Source: JAJNPS01 sp031378845
GTDB taxonomy: Bacteria > Pseudomonadota > Alphaproteobacteria > Rhodobacterales > Rhodobacteraceae
NCBI GenBank assembly: GCA_031378845.1
Contig: JANNES010000012.1
Coordinates: 124,001 to 188,000 of the forward strand
Length of the DNA: 64,000 bases
Reading direction: 5' to 3'
Shown here: positions 1 to 7,908 of the stretch, piece by piece
How positions within the stretch are numbered: position 1 is the first letter of the stretch
How the letters are laid out: each line of letters begins with the position of its first letter
Notes under the pieces: model-generated
Databases searched by the model: none
What the model was told of the DNA's origin: nothing
The model's input: the letters and a program-made list of their open reading frames with translations, nothing else
Made by a program: the position numbers and the translations under genes

Positions 1-507
1 GACCGGATCGTGCTGCCGGGGGATGGGGCCTTTCCGGCATGCAGGCAAGCCCTTGATGCCAAAGAGGGTCTGTTCGATGCGATTTCCGAGGCAGTCACGA
101 CCCGTGCGGTGCCCTTTCTTGGCATCTGCGTCGGCATGCAGATGATGGCCAACCGGGGGCATGAATACCAAGACACACCCGGATTTGACTGGATCGCGGG
201 CGAGGTCGTGCGGATCAGGCCAGAGGATCCTGCGCTGAAAGTTCCGCATATGGGCTGGAATGATCTGATCATCGACCAGCCGCATCCGGTTCTCGCGGGG
301 CTGCAGACCGGTGATCACGCCTATTTCGTGCATTCCTATCACTTCAAGGTCGCAGACGATGCACATCTTTTGGCGCATGTCGATTATGCAGGCGATATCA
401 CGGCCATCATCGGGCGCGACACCATGGTCGGCACGCAGTTTCACCCCGAAAAAAGCCAAGCCGCCGGATTGCGGCTGATCGCAAACTTTCTACGCTGGCG
501 GCCGTAA
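1..507 (+). CDS. hisH: Imidazole glycerol phosphate synthase subunit HisH (5' partial)
   Basis: Glutaminase subunit of imidazole glycerol phosphate synthase in histidine biosynthesis; it feeds ammonia to HisF in the cytoplasm. The reading frame is open from base 1 (residues DRIVLPGDGAF), so about 40 N-terminal residues lie outside the window. Visible marks of a class I glutamine amidotransferase are the nucleophile elbow GICVGMQMM (Cys codon at 127-129) and the His/Glu pair in FHPEKSQ near the end. The C-terminus SQAAGLRLIANFL is typical of HisH. The neighbouring his genes would be expected just upstream; the gene downstream is convergent and unrelated. The family assignment is firm; only the start is missing. 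Confidence 0.93.
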   Translation, partial: DRIVLPGDGAFPACRQALDAKEGLFDAISEAVTTRAVPFLGICVGMQMMANRGHEYQDTPGFDWIAGEVVRIRPEDPALKVPHMGWNDLIIDQPHPVLAGLQTGDHAYFVHSYHFKVADDAHLLAHVDYAGDITAIIGRDTMVGTQFHPEKSQAAGLRLIANFLRWRP

Positions 508-517
508 GCCGGGCTCT

Positions 518-1177
518 TCAGCCCTGTTCCGTGGCGCTTGAGGTTGGTCCTTGCGGCGCGCGCGCAGGGTCTTGCGCCCTTTTGCCGATCAAGCGGTCCA
601 TCCGGGCCGCCACCTTGTCCAGATGTCGCTTGCGGCTCTGCGGGGTGGAGCTGTCCATCAGGTAGTGCGCGGCAAAAGCGGTGCGTTTGCGCGGAGCGCA
701 CATAAGTCCCACGCCGCGCATCAGCGTCCGCCGTCCCGGTGCGCCGATGATCTGGGTCAGCCACCAACTGGCCCCGCAAGTGGTGAACACGGCCAACCCG
801 GTCACATGGTGCAGGCCGGGCCGGATGGTCTTGTTCTGACCCTTCGGCATGAGAAACGCCACGTCAGGCAGCATGACCCGGTCCAGCCAGCCTTTCAGCA
901 TCGCAGGCAGCCCATACCACCAGGTCGGATAGACAAAAATCAGCGTATCGCACCAGCGCACGTCGGCGACATCCTCGGCCACAGCGGTCTGGTTGGTGGG
1001 ACAATCGAGGTAGCCCTGCCATTCCGGCCCCGTCAGCACAGGCTGAAACCCGCAGGCGTAAAGATCGCGGCTGCGGTATTCCACGCCTGCCTGTTGTAGT
1101 TTCTCTGCGACGACATTGCGCACAGCGGCATTGAAGCTGTCGGCATCGGGGTGGCAAAAGACGATGAGTGCGCGCAT
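518..1177 (-). CDS. NAD(P)H dehydrogenase (quinone)-like flavodoxin-fold protein
   Basis: A 219-residue flavodoxin_2/NQO1-MdaB-type oxidoreductase, expected to bind FMN or FAD and reduce quinones or other electrophiles. The start is the ATG at 1175-1177, followed by a Rossmann-like first strand (MRALIVFCHPDADSFNAAV). The segment PTWWYGLPAMLKGWLDRV near residues 85-102 is the family's flavin-contact region. The start overlaps the stop of the upstream gene by one base (TGATG), so the two are probably translationally coupled. The upstream gene is a paralogue of the same family, so this is a tandem pair. The substrate cannot be told from sequence. Confidence 0.8.
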   Translation of the reverse strand: MRALIVFCHPDADSFNAAVRNVVAEKLQQAGVEYRSRDLYACGFQPVLTGPEWQGYLDCPTNQTAVAEDVADVRWCDTLIFVYPTWWYGLPAMLKGWLDRVMLPDVAFLMPKGQNKTIRPGLHHVTGLAVFTTCGASWWLTQIIGAPGRRTLMRGVGLMCAPRKRTAFAAHYLMDSSTPQSRKRHLDKVAARMDRLIGKRAQDPARAPQGPTSSATEQG

Positions 1178-1758
1178 CAAAAACGCTCCATCTCGCGTTG
1201 CACCGCGGCAAGATAGCGGCGGCGGTCGTCCTGGGTCACGCGGTTCATGTCGTACAGCGCAAGATACCGTATTTTGTCTGGCCGGGCGACAAACCACAGG
1301 GCACGGGTGATGACGCGCTTTGGCGGATTGCCCGCCAGAAACGCCCGCCAGCGCGTGGCGCCATAGGTCGTGACCGCCGCCATCTTGTGGATATGGGTCA
1401 GCGCCGGGGCAACAAGACCGTCTTGCAGCTTGAAACTGACGCCGGGCAGGAACACCCGGTCGATGAAGCCCTTGAGGATTGCAGGAAAGCCAAAATTCCA
1501 GACGGGAAAGACGAAAATCAACGCCTCGGCCGCGCGCAGTCGGTCCACATGACTTTGCACCGCCATGCAGTTGTCTGGAACCAGATGGTAGCCGCGCCGT
1601 TCCGCCGCCGACATGACCGGATTGAAGTCCTCGGCGTAAAGATCACACAGATCGACCTCCCAGCCGCGCCTTTTCAAGGTCTCCACGACGGTTGATTTCA
1701 GCGCCGCCGCAAAGCTTTCCTCGCAGGGATGCGCAAAGAGAATCAGAACCCGGGTCAT
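1177..1758 (-). CDS. NAD(P)H dehydrogenase (quinone)-like flavodoxin-fold protein, paralogue
   Basis: A 193-residue protein of the same flavodoxin_2 family as its downstream neighbour. The start chosen is the ATG at 1756-1758 (MTRVLILFAHPCEESFAAAL), because the family begins directly with this strand; the longer frame adds only a low-complexity extension. FPVWNFGFPAILKGFIDRV matches the flavin/quinone-site region. It is the first gene of a two-gene unit. A 9-bp inverted repeat (TTGTGCAAA/TTTGCACAA) lies 51-86 bp upstream and could be an operator. A role in quinone or nitro/electrophile reduction is inferred from the family only. Confidence 0.78.
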   Translation of the reverse strand: MTRVLILFAHPCEESFAAALKSTVVETLKRRGWEVDLCDLYAEDFNPVMSAAERRGYHLVPDNCMAVQSHVDRLRAAEALIFVFPVWNFGFPAILKGFIDRVFLPGVSFKLQDGLVAPALTHIHKMAAVTTYGATRWRAFLAGNPPKRVITRALWFVARPDKIRYLALYDMNRVTQDDRRRYLAAVQREMERF

Positions 1759-1808
1759 GACGGGCCATGCCGCTCGTCGTTGCCGGTGCATGCCTGCGGC
1801 GCGGATAG

Positions 1809-1844
1809 TTGTGCAAAGATGAAGGCTGGTTCACATTTGCACAA
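1809..1844. repeat. 9-bp inverted repeat upstream of the flavodoxin-fold pair
   Basis: TTGTGCAAA at 1809-1817 and its exact complement TTTGCACAA at 1836-1844 flank an 18-base spacer. The element lies 51-86 bp upstream of the start at 1758, so it could be a regulator site for the two oxidoreductase genes. The right arm also belongs to the motif described at 1830-1885, so the repeat may instead be part of that 3'-end element. Confidence 0.35.
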
Positions 1845-1885
1845 ATATCCCCGGGGGACGCGCAGCGGGGGGCAGGCAGCCCCCC
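1830..1885 (-). terminator. 3'-end element of the FAD-oxidase operon: GC hairpin plus conserved motif
   Basis: A perfect 7-bp hairpin (GGGGGGC, loop AGGCA, GCCCCCC; 1867-1885) sits just downstream of the minus-strand gene ending at 1901. Beyond it is the motif TTCACATTTG-CA-CAAATATCC (1830-1850, plus strand). The same arrangement recurs at 38364-38407, also downstream of a minus-strand gene. There is no T-run in the minus direction, so termination is inferred from position and structure. Confidence 0.45.
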
Positions 1886-1900
1886 TTTGCCACGTGGCCA

Positions 1901-3295
1901 TCATTCTGCCCCCTGAAGTCTGGGATAGTCATACATGCGCGCGTAGTCCCAAGCGGGATCATCCCACGTGATCATCTTGCCGGGGTTCAAAAGCCCCTTT
2001 GGGTCAGCCTCGCGCTTGAAGGCCAGTTGCGTGGCATCCGCGGACTGACGACCACCTTCCTCCAGCGTGTAGCGGTGGGGGTTGAAGACGAAACAGCCCA
2101 TCGCTTCATGCTGGCGCACGATCTCGTCCAGCCGCGCCTCGCTGGCGAACTTGACCAGTGTCAGGCCGGCAAAGGCGGTGCGGCCACCGACCTTCATCAT
2201 CTCAAGATGTTGCATCAACTCATCCGCAAAGGCCGCGCGGATGGCGGCAATCTTGGTCGCGTAGTGGTCGGCATCGTAGAGGACCTGCAGATAGGTGACG
2301 GCGGGATCCACCTTCAGGGCGCGCAAGGTCGTGTGGTTCCAGCCATACTCAAAGACCGATCCGGGCTCGCGCGGCCACTGGGTTTCATCGGAACGGAAAA
2401 TCACCGTTGCCCCCGGATAGCGCGCGTTGAAGGTCACAAAGCCGTCCATCGCATGGGGCGCGATCATCAGGCCGACCAGATTGTCGCCGGGCTGCACATG
2501 GGGTGCCACGCGCTGAAAATAACGTTGCGTGATCGGCGCCTCATAGGCCGAGATCAGTTTCTTTAGGATGCCGTCCTCGTTGCCCAGCGCGCCGCAATAG
2601 TCGACCGCTTGGGCAAAATCGGGCAAGGTCACGAAGATCTCGACCCAAGGATAGCTTGGTGCCAGCGGCATTTCGATTTCGGTGATGATGCCATTGGTGC
2701 CATAGGCATGGCTGACGCGGTGCAACTCCTCGCCGCGAAACTCCAGCACGCGCGGTTCGGCTTCGGCCGTGACGACGCGCAGGCGCAGGATGTTGCCAAG
2801 ATCGCGCAACACGCCCCAGGTGCAGGACCCGATGCCGCCCGATCCGCCACCGACAAAGCCGCCGATGGTGGCGGTGGTGTAGGTGGACGGGTGCATGCGC
2901 AGTTCTTGCCGGGAATGGGCGCGCGTGGCGGCATCGACATCCTTGATCAGGCAGCCCGGCTCCGCGATCACACGGCCGGGATGGATCTCTTTCACCGCCG
3001 CCATGTTCTTCATGTGCAGGATGATCCCGCCCGCCAAGGGCATCGCCTGGCCGTAATTGCCCGTCCCTGCCCCACGCACCGTCACCGGGACATCATTTGC
3101 ATAGGCTACGCGCAGAACCTCGATCACCTCATCCTCGGACCGGGGAGAGACGACAAAATCGGCGGTGACGTGGTCCAGCCGGGATTTCAGCACCGGCGAA
3201 TACCAGAAAAAGTCGCGACTCTTGGCCTTGACCGAGACCGGGTTTTCGTCGATCTCCAGATGGCTCAGGGCGGCTTTGGCGGCGGCAAGGTTCAT
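1901..3295 (-). CDS. FAD-binding oxidoreductase (GlcD/VAO family)
   Basis: A 464-residue flavoprotein of the vanillyl-alcohol-oxidase/GlcD fold. The FAD pyrophosphate-binding segment VRGAGTGNYGQAMPLAGG (about residues 73-90) and the glycine-rich TIGGFVGGGSGGIGSCTWG (about 142-160) are clear. The C-terminus FKREADPKGLLNPGKM is the family's usual ending. No signal peptide is seen, so it is cytoplasmic. It overlaps the upstream amidohydrolase by 4 nt (ATGA) and is the last gene of a five-gene operon with an NMT1/THI5-type transporter. It probably oxidises an imported compound, or the product of the amidohydrolase. The substrate is not identifiable from sequence. Confidence 0.82.
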   Translation of the reverse strand: MNLAAAKAALSHLEIDENPVSVKAKSRDFFWYSPVLKSRLDHVTADFVVSPRSEDEVIEVLRVAYANDVPVTVRGAGTGNYGQAMPLAGGIILHMKNMAAVKEIHPGRVIAEPGCLIKDVDAATRAHSRQELRMHPSTYTTATIGGFVGGGSGGIGSCTWGVLRDLGNILRLRVVTAEAEPRVLEFRGEELHRVSHAYGTNGIITEIEMPLAPSYPWVEIFVTLPDFAQAVDYCGALGNEDGILKKLISAYEAPITQRYFQRVAPHVQPGDNLVGLMIAPHAMDGFVTFNARYPGATVIFRSDETQWPREPGSVFEYGWNHTTLRALKVDPAVTYLQVLYDADHYATKIAAIRAAFADELMQHLEMMKVGGRTAFAGLTLVKFASEARLDEIVRQHEAMGCFVFNPHRYTLEEGGRQSADATQLAFKREADPKGLLNPGKMITWDDPAWDYARMYDYPRLQGAE

Positions 3296-4560
3296 GTCAG
3301 TCCCATCAGGTCATCGAGTTCGGCGTAATCCGGCAAGCTGCGGTCAATCTGCAGACCCTCGCGCAGCACGATCCGGTCCGGTTGCGGGCGCGAAAAAAGC
3401 TCTGACCAGTTCCGCGCCTTGAAGATCACGAGATCGGCAGCCGCGCCGATGGCCAGCGAAGGTGCTGCAAAGCCACAGGCGCGCGCGGGGTTGGTCAGCA
3501 CCGAGTGCGTCCAATCTGGGGGGGAATGGTCCAGATGGCCGATCCGCGTCGCCTCACGCAGGACCTCCAGCATGTCCATGTCGCCGTAGGCGTAGAAGGG
3601 ATCGCGCGTGTTGTCGGAGGCAAAACTCACATTGATGCCCCGCGCACGCATCTCGTGCACCAATGTGATGCCGCGCATGCGTGGCGTCCGCGCGCCATGG
3701 CGGTCTTGCAAATAGAGGTTGCACATCGGCAGACTCACGACATGCAATCCGGCCTTTGCCACCACATCCAGCGTGGCCAGCGCGTCGGCGTCGGCCATCG
3801 CAGACACCGAACAGCAATGACCCACGACGACAGGGGCGCCAAAGCCGGTTTCGATCACCGCCTCGGCAATCACCCGCAGGGTGTTGGAGCCGGGGTCGAG
3901 CGTCTCATCCACATGGAAATCGACCGAGAGACCCCGCTTTGCGGCCATCGCCAGAAAGTCGCGCACACGCTGGGCGATATCGGGCACCGGATAGGTGACC
4001 ATCCCCAGAACGCCGCCATGCTTGGCCACAAGATCGGCAGTGTGCCGGAACGCGCCGTCGGTCGAAAAGCCCTCACAGCCGATCAGGCAGGCCGCCTGGA
4101 GGTCGATCCGGCCCTCCCACGCATCGCGCAGTTCGGAAAAGACGGGCCAGCTGATGTCATCTTGGGGTGGCGCGGAGTCCAGATGCGTGCGGACCGCGCG
4201 CGTCCCGTGCGCATAGGCCGCCCGCAGTGAGAATTCCGCGCGTCTGACGACATCACTGGCCGTCCAGCGCGTCAGGCTATCGGCCATCACGGCGGTCAGC
4301 GCGCCCCTGAAAGTGCCATCAGGGTTCGGGCTGCGGGGCCAGATATGCCCTTTGTCCAGATGGGTGTGCATGTCGACAAAGGCAGGCAGCACCATGGCGC
4401 CCCCCATCTCGATGGCCATGGCTTGGGGCTCTGCAACATGACCGGCCGCAATCGAGATGTCGGTGCGGATCAGATCTCCGGGCTGCCCCAAAAGACACGC
4501 AGGCACCGTCACATTCGACAGTGTCACCGGTCCCGCTGGCAGATGCCGAAACTCCATCAT
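3292..4560 (-). CDS. Cytosine-deaminase-like amidohydrolase
   Basis: A 422-residue metal-dependent hydrolase of the CodA branch of the amidohydrolase superfamily. Expected metal and catalytic motifs are present in order: HTHLDK (residues 65-70), DFHVDE (near 215), GHCCS (near 245) and SDNTRDPF (near 315). These match the His, His/Glu, His and Asp positions of cytosine deaminase. The start ATGATGGAG overlaps the permease stop; the 3' end overlaps the FAD oxidase by 4 nt. It would hydrolyse or deaminate a cyclic amide/amidine such as a pyrimidine or related heterocycle brought in by the transporter encoded upstream. It is probably not cytosine-specific, given the transporter type. Confidence 0.82.
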   Translation of the reverse strand: MMEFRHLPAGPVTLSNVTVPACLLGQPGDLIRTDISIAAGHVAEPQAMAIEMGGAMVLPAFVDMHTHLDKGHIWPRSPNPDGTFRGALTAVMADSLTRWTASDVVRRAEFSLRAAYAHGTRAVRTHLDSAPPQDDISWPVFSELRDAWEGRIDLQAACLIGCEGFSTDGAFRHTADLVAKHGGVLGMVTYPVPDIAQRVRDFLAMAAKRGLSVDFHVDETLDPGSNTLRVIAEAVIETGFGAPVVVGHCCSVSAMADADALATLDVVAKAGLHVVSLPMCNLYLQDRHGARTPRMRGITLVHEMRARGINVSFASDNTRDPFYAYGDMDMLEVLREATRIGHLDHSPPDWTHSVLTNPARACGFAAPSLAIGAAADLVIFKARNWSELFSRPQPDRIVLREGLQIDRSLPDYAELDDLMGLT

Positions 4561-5402
4561 GTCTCGCGATCAATGGCGCTTTCGTGCCATTTGCGCAGCA
4601 AAAGATGCGACACAATCGCCGTCAAACCAAAGATCGCAACCCCCACAAGGCCGATCAGGAACAAGGCCGCAAACATTCGGGGAATGTTCAGCCGGTAGCT
4701 CGCCTCGAGGATGCGGAACGCAAGGCCAGAGCCTGCGCCGCCCGTGCCCACGACATATTCCGCAACAATGGCCCCGATCAGCGCAAGGCCCCCTGCAATC
4801 CGCAGACCGCCAAGGAAATAGGGCAGGGCCGAGGGCAGTTGCAGCCGGATGAGCCGCTGCCAGCGGCTGGCACCGTAGATCGTGAACAGATCGCGCAGGT
4901 TATGATCAGTAGATTTCAACCCCAGCGTGGTGTTCGACAGGATCGGAAAGAAGGCCACGATCCATGCGCAAATCAACACCCGGGCGGTCGGATCCTTGAC
5001 GTAGATAAAGATCAGCGGCGCGATGGACACGATGGGCGTGACCTGCAAGATCACCGCATAGGGGTAAAACACCAGTTCGGCAAAGCGGCTTTGGTTGAAA
5101 AGGATCGCCAGCAAGACGCCGCCGCCGACCGCGACGGCCAACGCCATGGCGGTGATCTTCAGTGTCACCAAAAGCGATTCACCCAGCATCACCCGGTCGG
5201 TCATCAACTGTTGCCAGATACGACCGGGCGACGGCAGGATGTAATGGGGCACCTCGTTGATGGCCACGAACCTGTCCCATGCGAACAGGGTGCCAAGAAC
5301 AACCAGCAGCGGCAAAAGCCAGCGGGCGATGCTTTCAACCTGCCGAGAGCGGGCGCGGCGGGCCTCTTCGGCGTCATAGATTTTGCCGTCGGTGGTGGTC
5401 AT
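4557..5402 (-). CDS. ABC transporter permease, SsuC/ThiX-like
   Basis: A 281-residue inner-membrane permease of the BPD_transp_1 family, the class paired with NMT1/THI5-type binding proteins (sulfonates, nitrate, pyrimidine precursors). It has about six hydrophobic segments and the EAA-type cytoplasmic loop GASRWQRLIRLQLPSALPYF that docks on the ATPase. It overlaps the ATPase gene upstream and the amidohydrolase gene downstream by 4 nt each, so the operon is translationally coupled. It forms the channel of the importer encoded by the two preceding genes. Confidence 0.88.
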   Translation of the reverse strand: MTTTDGKIYDAEEARRARSRQVESIARWLLPLLVVLGTLFAWDRFVAINEVPHYILPSPGRIWQQLMTDRVMLGESLLVTLKITAMALAVAVGGGVLLAILFNQSRFAELVFYPYAVILQVTPIVSIAPLIFIYVKDPTARVLICAWIVAFFPILSNTTLGLKSTDHNLRDLFTIYGASRWQRLIRLQLPSALPYFLGGLRIAGGLALIGAIVAEYVVGTGGAGSGLAFRILEASYRLNIPRMFAALFLIGLVGVAIFGLTAIVSHLLLRKWHESAIDRET

Positions 5403-6196
5403 GCATGCTCTCCGATGGCTTGCAGAAGGGCGTTTGACACCACTTGGGTATGGGCTGCGTATTCGGGCGAGGTGCGAAACGCCATGTCGCGCGGGTACGG
5501 AGCGGTGACCAGCAATTCCTCCACCACACGGCCGGGGCGGGCGGCCATCACGACAATGCGGTCAGACAGGAACACGGATTCGAACACCGAATGCGTGACG
5601 AAAATCACCGTGCAGCCGATTTTCGCCTTCAGCGCCAAAAGGTCGTTGTTCAGCTTTTGGCGGGTGATTTCATCAAGGGCGGCAAAGGGTTCGTCCATCA
5701 GGATCAGCCGGGGGTTGGTGACCAGCGCGCGCGCGATGCTGACGCGCATCTTCATGCCACCCGACAATTCGCGCGGGTAGGCGTCGGGAAACTTGTCCAG
5801 GCCGACCAGTTCCAAGGCTTCTTCGATCTTGCCACGCACCGAGGCAAAGGATTGCCCGCGCAGGCGGAACGGCAGCCAGACGTTCTGTGCCACGGTGGCC
5901 CAAGGCATCAAGGTTGGCTCCTGAAACACCACGCCGATGTCGCCGCTGGTCTTGCCACCGGCCCAGTTGATGCGGCCTGTGGTGGGGGTGGTCAACCCGG
6001 CGATCAGCCGCAAAGCGGTGGATTTGCCGCAGCCGGACGGACCCAGCAGGGAGACGAAGTCACCTTCGTTGATGGTCAGGTTCATGCCATTCAGTGCGGT
6101 GACGGTACCACTGAACACCTTGGCAATATTCGACATTTCCAGCACATTTGCGCGCTGGCCAAGCGGTTTGATCGGGCGGCTTGCTAGGTCTGACAT
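5399..6196 (-). CDS. ABC transporter ATP-binding protein (SsuB/ThiZ/TauB-like)
   Basis: A 265-residue ATPase. It shows Walker A GPSGCGKSTALR, signature LSGGMKMRVSIARAL, Walker B RLILMDEPFAALDE and the H-loop VTHSVFES. The start is taken at the ATG of MSDLASRPIK (6194-6196) with GGA about 8 nt upstream; the longer frame would need a TTG. The stop overlaps the permease start by 4 nt. It energises uptake by the permease and the periplasmic binding protein of the same operon. Confidence 0.88.
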   Translation of the reverse strand: MSDLASRPIKPLGQRANVLEMSNIAKVFSGTVTALNGMNLTINEGDFVSLLGPSGCGKSTALRLIAGLTTPTTGRINWAGGKTSGDIGVVFQEPTLMPWATVAQNVWLPFRLRGQSFASVRGKIEEALELVGLDKFPDAYPRELSGGMKMRVSIARALVTNPRLILMDEPFAALDEITRQKLNNDLLALKAKIGCTVIFVTHSVFESVFLSDRIVVMAARPGRVVEELLVTAPYPRDMAFRTSPEYAAHTQVVSNALLQAIGEHA

Positions 6197-6259
6197 GGCA
6201 TGTTCCAAAAAGGCAGGGGCCGCAGACCGGCCCCTGTGATCTGTGACAGTCTGGCAGAC

Positions 6260-7264
6260 CTATTGCTTGGGCATCAGATCAAGCCCGACACCCTTGTTCA
6301 CGAACTGCAGCGTGTAGCCTTTCTTGTAGTCGATGCCGTCAGCGACGACCCCCGCCTTGACCATAGCGGCATAGAACTCGGCCATGTGTTCGTCTGTCAT
6401 TGCACCGATGCCCAAGGTCTTTGCATCGCCCGAATCCACGATGCCGTTTTCCTTCATCGAGGCGATGGAATAAGCGATCGCTTCATCCGACATCTCTGCA
6501 TTGTCTTTCTTGATCAATGCGATGGCTGCGGCATTGTCACCATAAAGGAAATTGGCCCAGCCTTTGGCGGACCCGTCGACAAAGCACTGCACCACTTCGG
6601 GCTTGTTGGCGATGGTGTCGGCCATGGTCGATATGATGGTCGAATACGCGTTATAGCCCGCATCCGCGATCAGATAGACGTCCGGCTTGAAGCCGGCTTC
6701 CTTTTCAACAAAGAACGGCTCGGATGTCAGGTAGCCTTGCATCCCCCAGGTCAGGTTGGCGATCAGCGGGGCAGCGTTGTAGGTGTAGACTTCGCGCTGT
6801 TCCGGTTTGAAACCGTAGGCTTGCATCATCCAGGCCCAGAACGTCAGCACGCCGCCGTCCGAAATCAAGATCTTGTCCAGCTTGGTCAGATCGGCAAACG
6901 AGGTCGCGGCCCCGGGATGCGTGATGATGACCTGCGGGTCTTTTTGGAACGAGGCCGCAACGGCGATGATCGGCAGGCCCTCGGCGGCGGCTGAAACGGT
7001 ATCCAGCGATGATCCGTCCATATGGAAATCGACCTGCCCGGCGAGCATCAGCGCGCGGTTGTTGACCTGCGGGCCGCCCGGCAGGATCGTCACGTCGATG
7101 CCGCAGGCCGCATAGGTGCCGTCAGCGACCGCCTGATAGTAGCCGCCATGTTCAGCTTGCGCGACCCAGTTGGTGCCGAAGGTCACGGGAATGTTTTCTG
7201 CAAAGGCAGGAAGGGCGGTCAGGCAGAGTGCCGTCGCACCCAGAAAACGGACAGAAAGAGTCAT
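6260..7264 (-). CDS. NMT1/THI5-type periplasmic substrate-binding protein
   Basis: A 334-residue protein with a Sec signal peptide (about residues 1-22, ending in AFA-EN), so it works in the periplasm. The body has NMT1/THI5-like features: an early aromatic/Gly motif (NWVAQAEHGGYYQAVADG), a PGG loop, and an internal QVDF.MDGSS segment. Members of this family deliver sulfonates, nitrate, riboflavin or hydroxymethylpyrimidine precursors to SsuC-type permeases. It is the first gene of the operon, with AGGAG 8 nt before the ATG. Co-transcription with a deaminase-like enzyme argues for a nitrogen heterocycle as ligand; this is inference. Confidence 0.85.
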   Translation of the reverse strand: MTLSVRFLGATALCLTALPAFAENIPVTFGTNWVAQAEHGGYYQAVADGTYAACGIDVTILPGGPQVNNRALMLAGQVDFHMDGSSLDTVSAAAEGLPIIAVAASFQKDPQVIITHPGAATSFADLTKLDKILISDGGVLTFWAWMMQAYGFKPEQREVYTYNAAPLIANLTWGMQGYLTSEPFFVEKEAGFKPDVYLIADAGYNAYSTIISTMADTIANKPEVVQCFVDGSAKGWANFLYGDNAAAIALIKKDNAEMSDEAIAYSIASMKENGIVDSGDAKTLGIGAMTDEHMAEFYAAMVKAGVVADGIDYKKGYTLQFVNKGVGLDLMPKQ

Positions 7265-7515
7265 CGGCAGGCTCCTGTTGGTTGAACGATTCTTTGATGT
7301 AGCCTAAGTCGCACACAGGGCGTGACCAGTCTTGTGGCGTGAGATTCGCCCGAATAGTGGCAAATGCCATCTAATTCAGCGCGCAGACCTCGGGCACCAT
7401 ACGATTTTCGCACATAATTTGGGCAAAGTATACGCAACTGCTTGCACAAGCTTGGGCTTGCAGAAACCAAGGGGGTCACCCGACACGTCCGCTGGACACT
7501 ATTTCGGAGCCGCAC
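7265..7515. promoter_or_regulatory. Divergent promoter region between the transporter operon and the Rid gene
   Basis: A 251-bp AT-richer spacer between two divergent starts, so both promoters must lie here. AGGAG precedes the start at 7264 and CGGAG (about 8 nt) precedes the ATG at 7516. I checked for a TPP riboswitch, as the transporter resembles thiamine-precursor systems, and did not see its conserved CUGAGA core. No regulator gene is adjacent. Confidence 0.4.
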
Positions 7516-7908
7516 ATGAGGACACTGACCCCGATCTCGATCCGCCCGCCCTTTGCGGCCTATGCCCATGGCGTGGAGGTGCCACCGGGCGCGCGTTTTG
7601 TGGTAACGTCGGGGCAGCTTGGCCTATTGGCCGACGACACGCTTCCCGATGGCGCGCGGGCGCAGGCTGACCAGTGCTTTGCCAGTTGTGCAGCCATTCT
7701 GGCCGAGGCGGGCATGGGCGCGGCCGACGTGATCCGCATCAACGCCTTTGTCACCGACCGCGCCTATATGGCGGCTTACATGGCTGCGCGCGATGCCTGG
7801 CTTGCCGGGGTCACGCGCCTGCCCGCCTCGACCCTCGTCATCGTCTCTGGCTTTACGCGGGCAGAGTTTCTGGTCGAGGTCGAGGTGACGGCGGCCAAGG
7901 TAGACTAA
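7516..7908 (+). CDS. Rid (YjgF/YER057c/UK114) family protein lacking the catalytic Arg
   Basis: A 130-residue trimer-forming Rid-family protein. The segments YAHGVEVPPGARFVVTSGQ, ADVIRINAFVTD and FLVEVEVTAAKVD fit the family. In RidA/RutC-type enzymes, which hydrolyse imines and enamines, an Arg follows Pro-Ala near the C-terminus. Here that stretch reads LPASTLVIV, with Ser at the position. It is therefore likely one of the Rid subgroups without the Arg, and imine-deaminase activity should not be assumed. It is divergent from the transporter/deaminase/oxidase operon, which suggests a shared pathway. Its 3' end overlaps the convergent lipocalin gene by 4 nt. Confidence 0.82.
   Translation: MRTLTPISIRPPFAAYAHGVEVPPGARFVVTSGQLGLLADDTLPDGARAQADQCFASCAAILAEAGMGAADVIRINAFVTDRAYMAAYMAARDAWLAGVTRLPASTLVIVSGFTRAEFLVEVEVTAAKVD

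Noticed and set aside
7265..7515. TPP riboswitch before the NMT1/THI5-like operon
   Set aside because: No CUGAGA core or matching pairing was found in the spacer on either strand.
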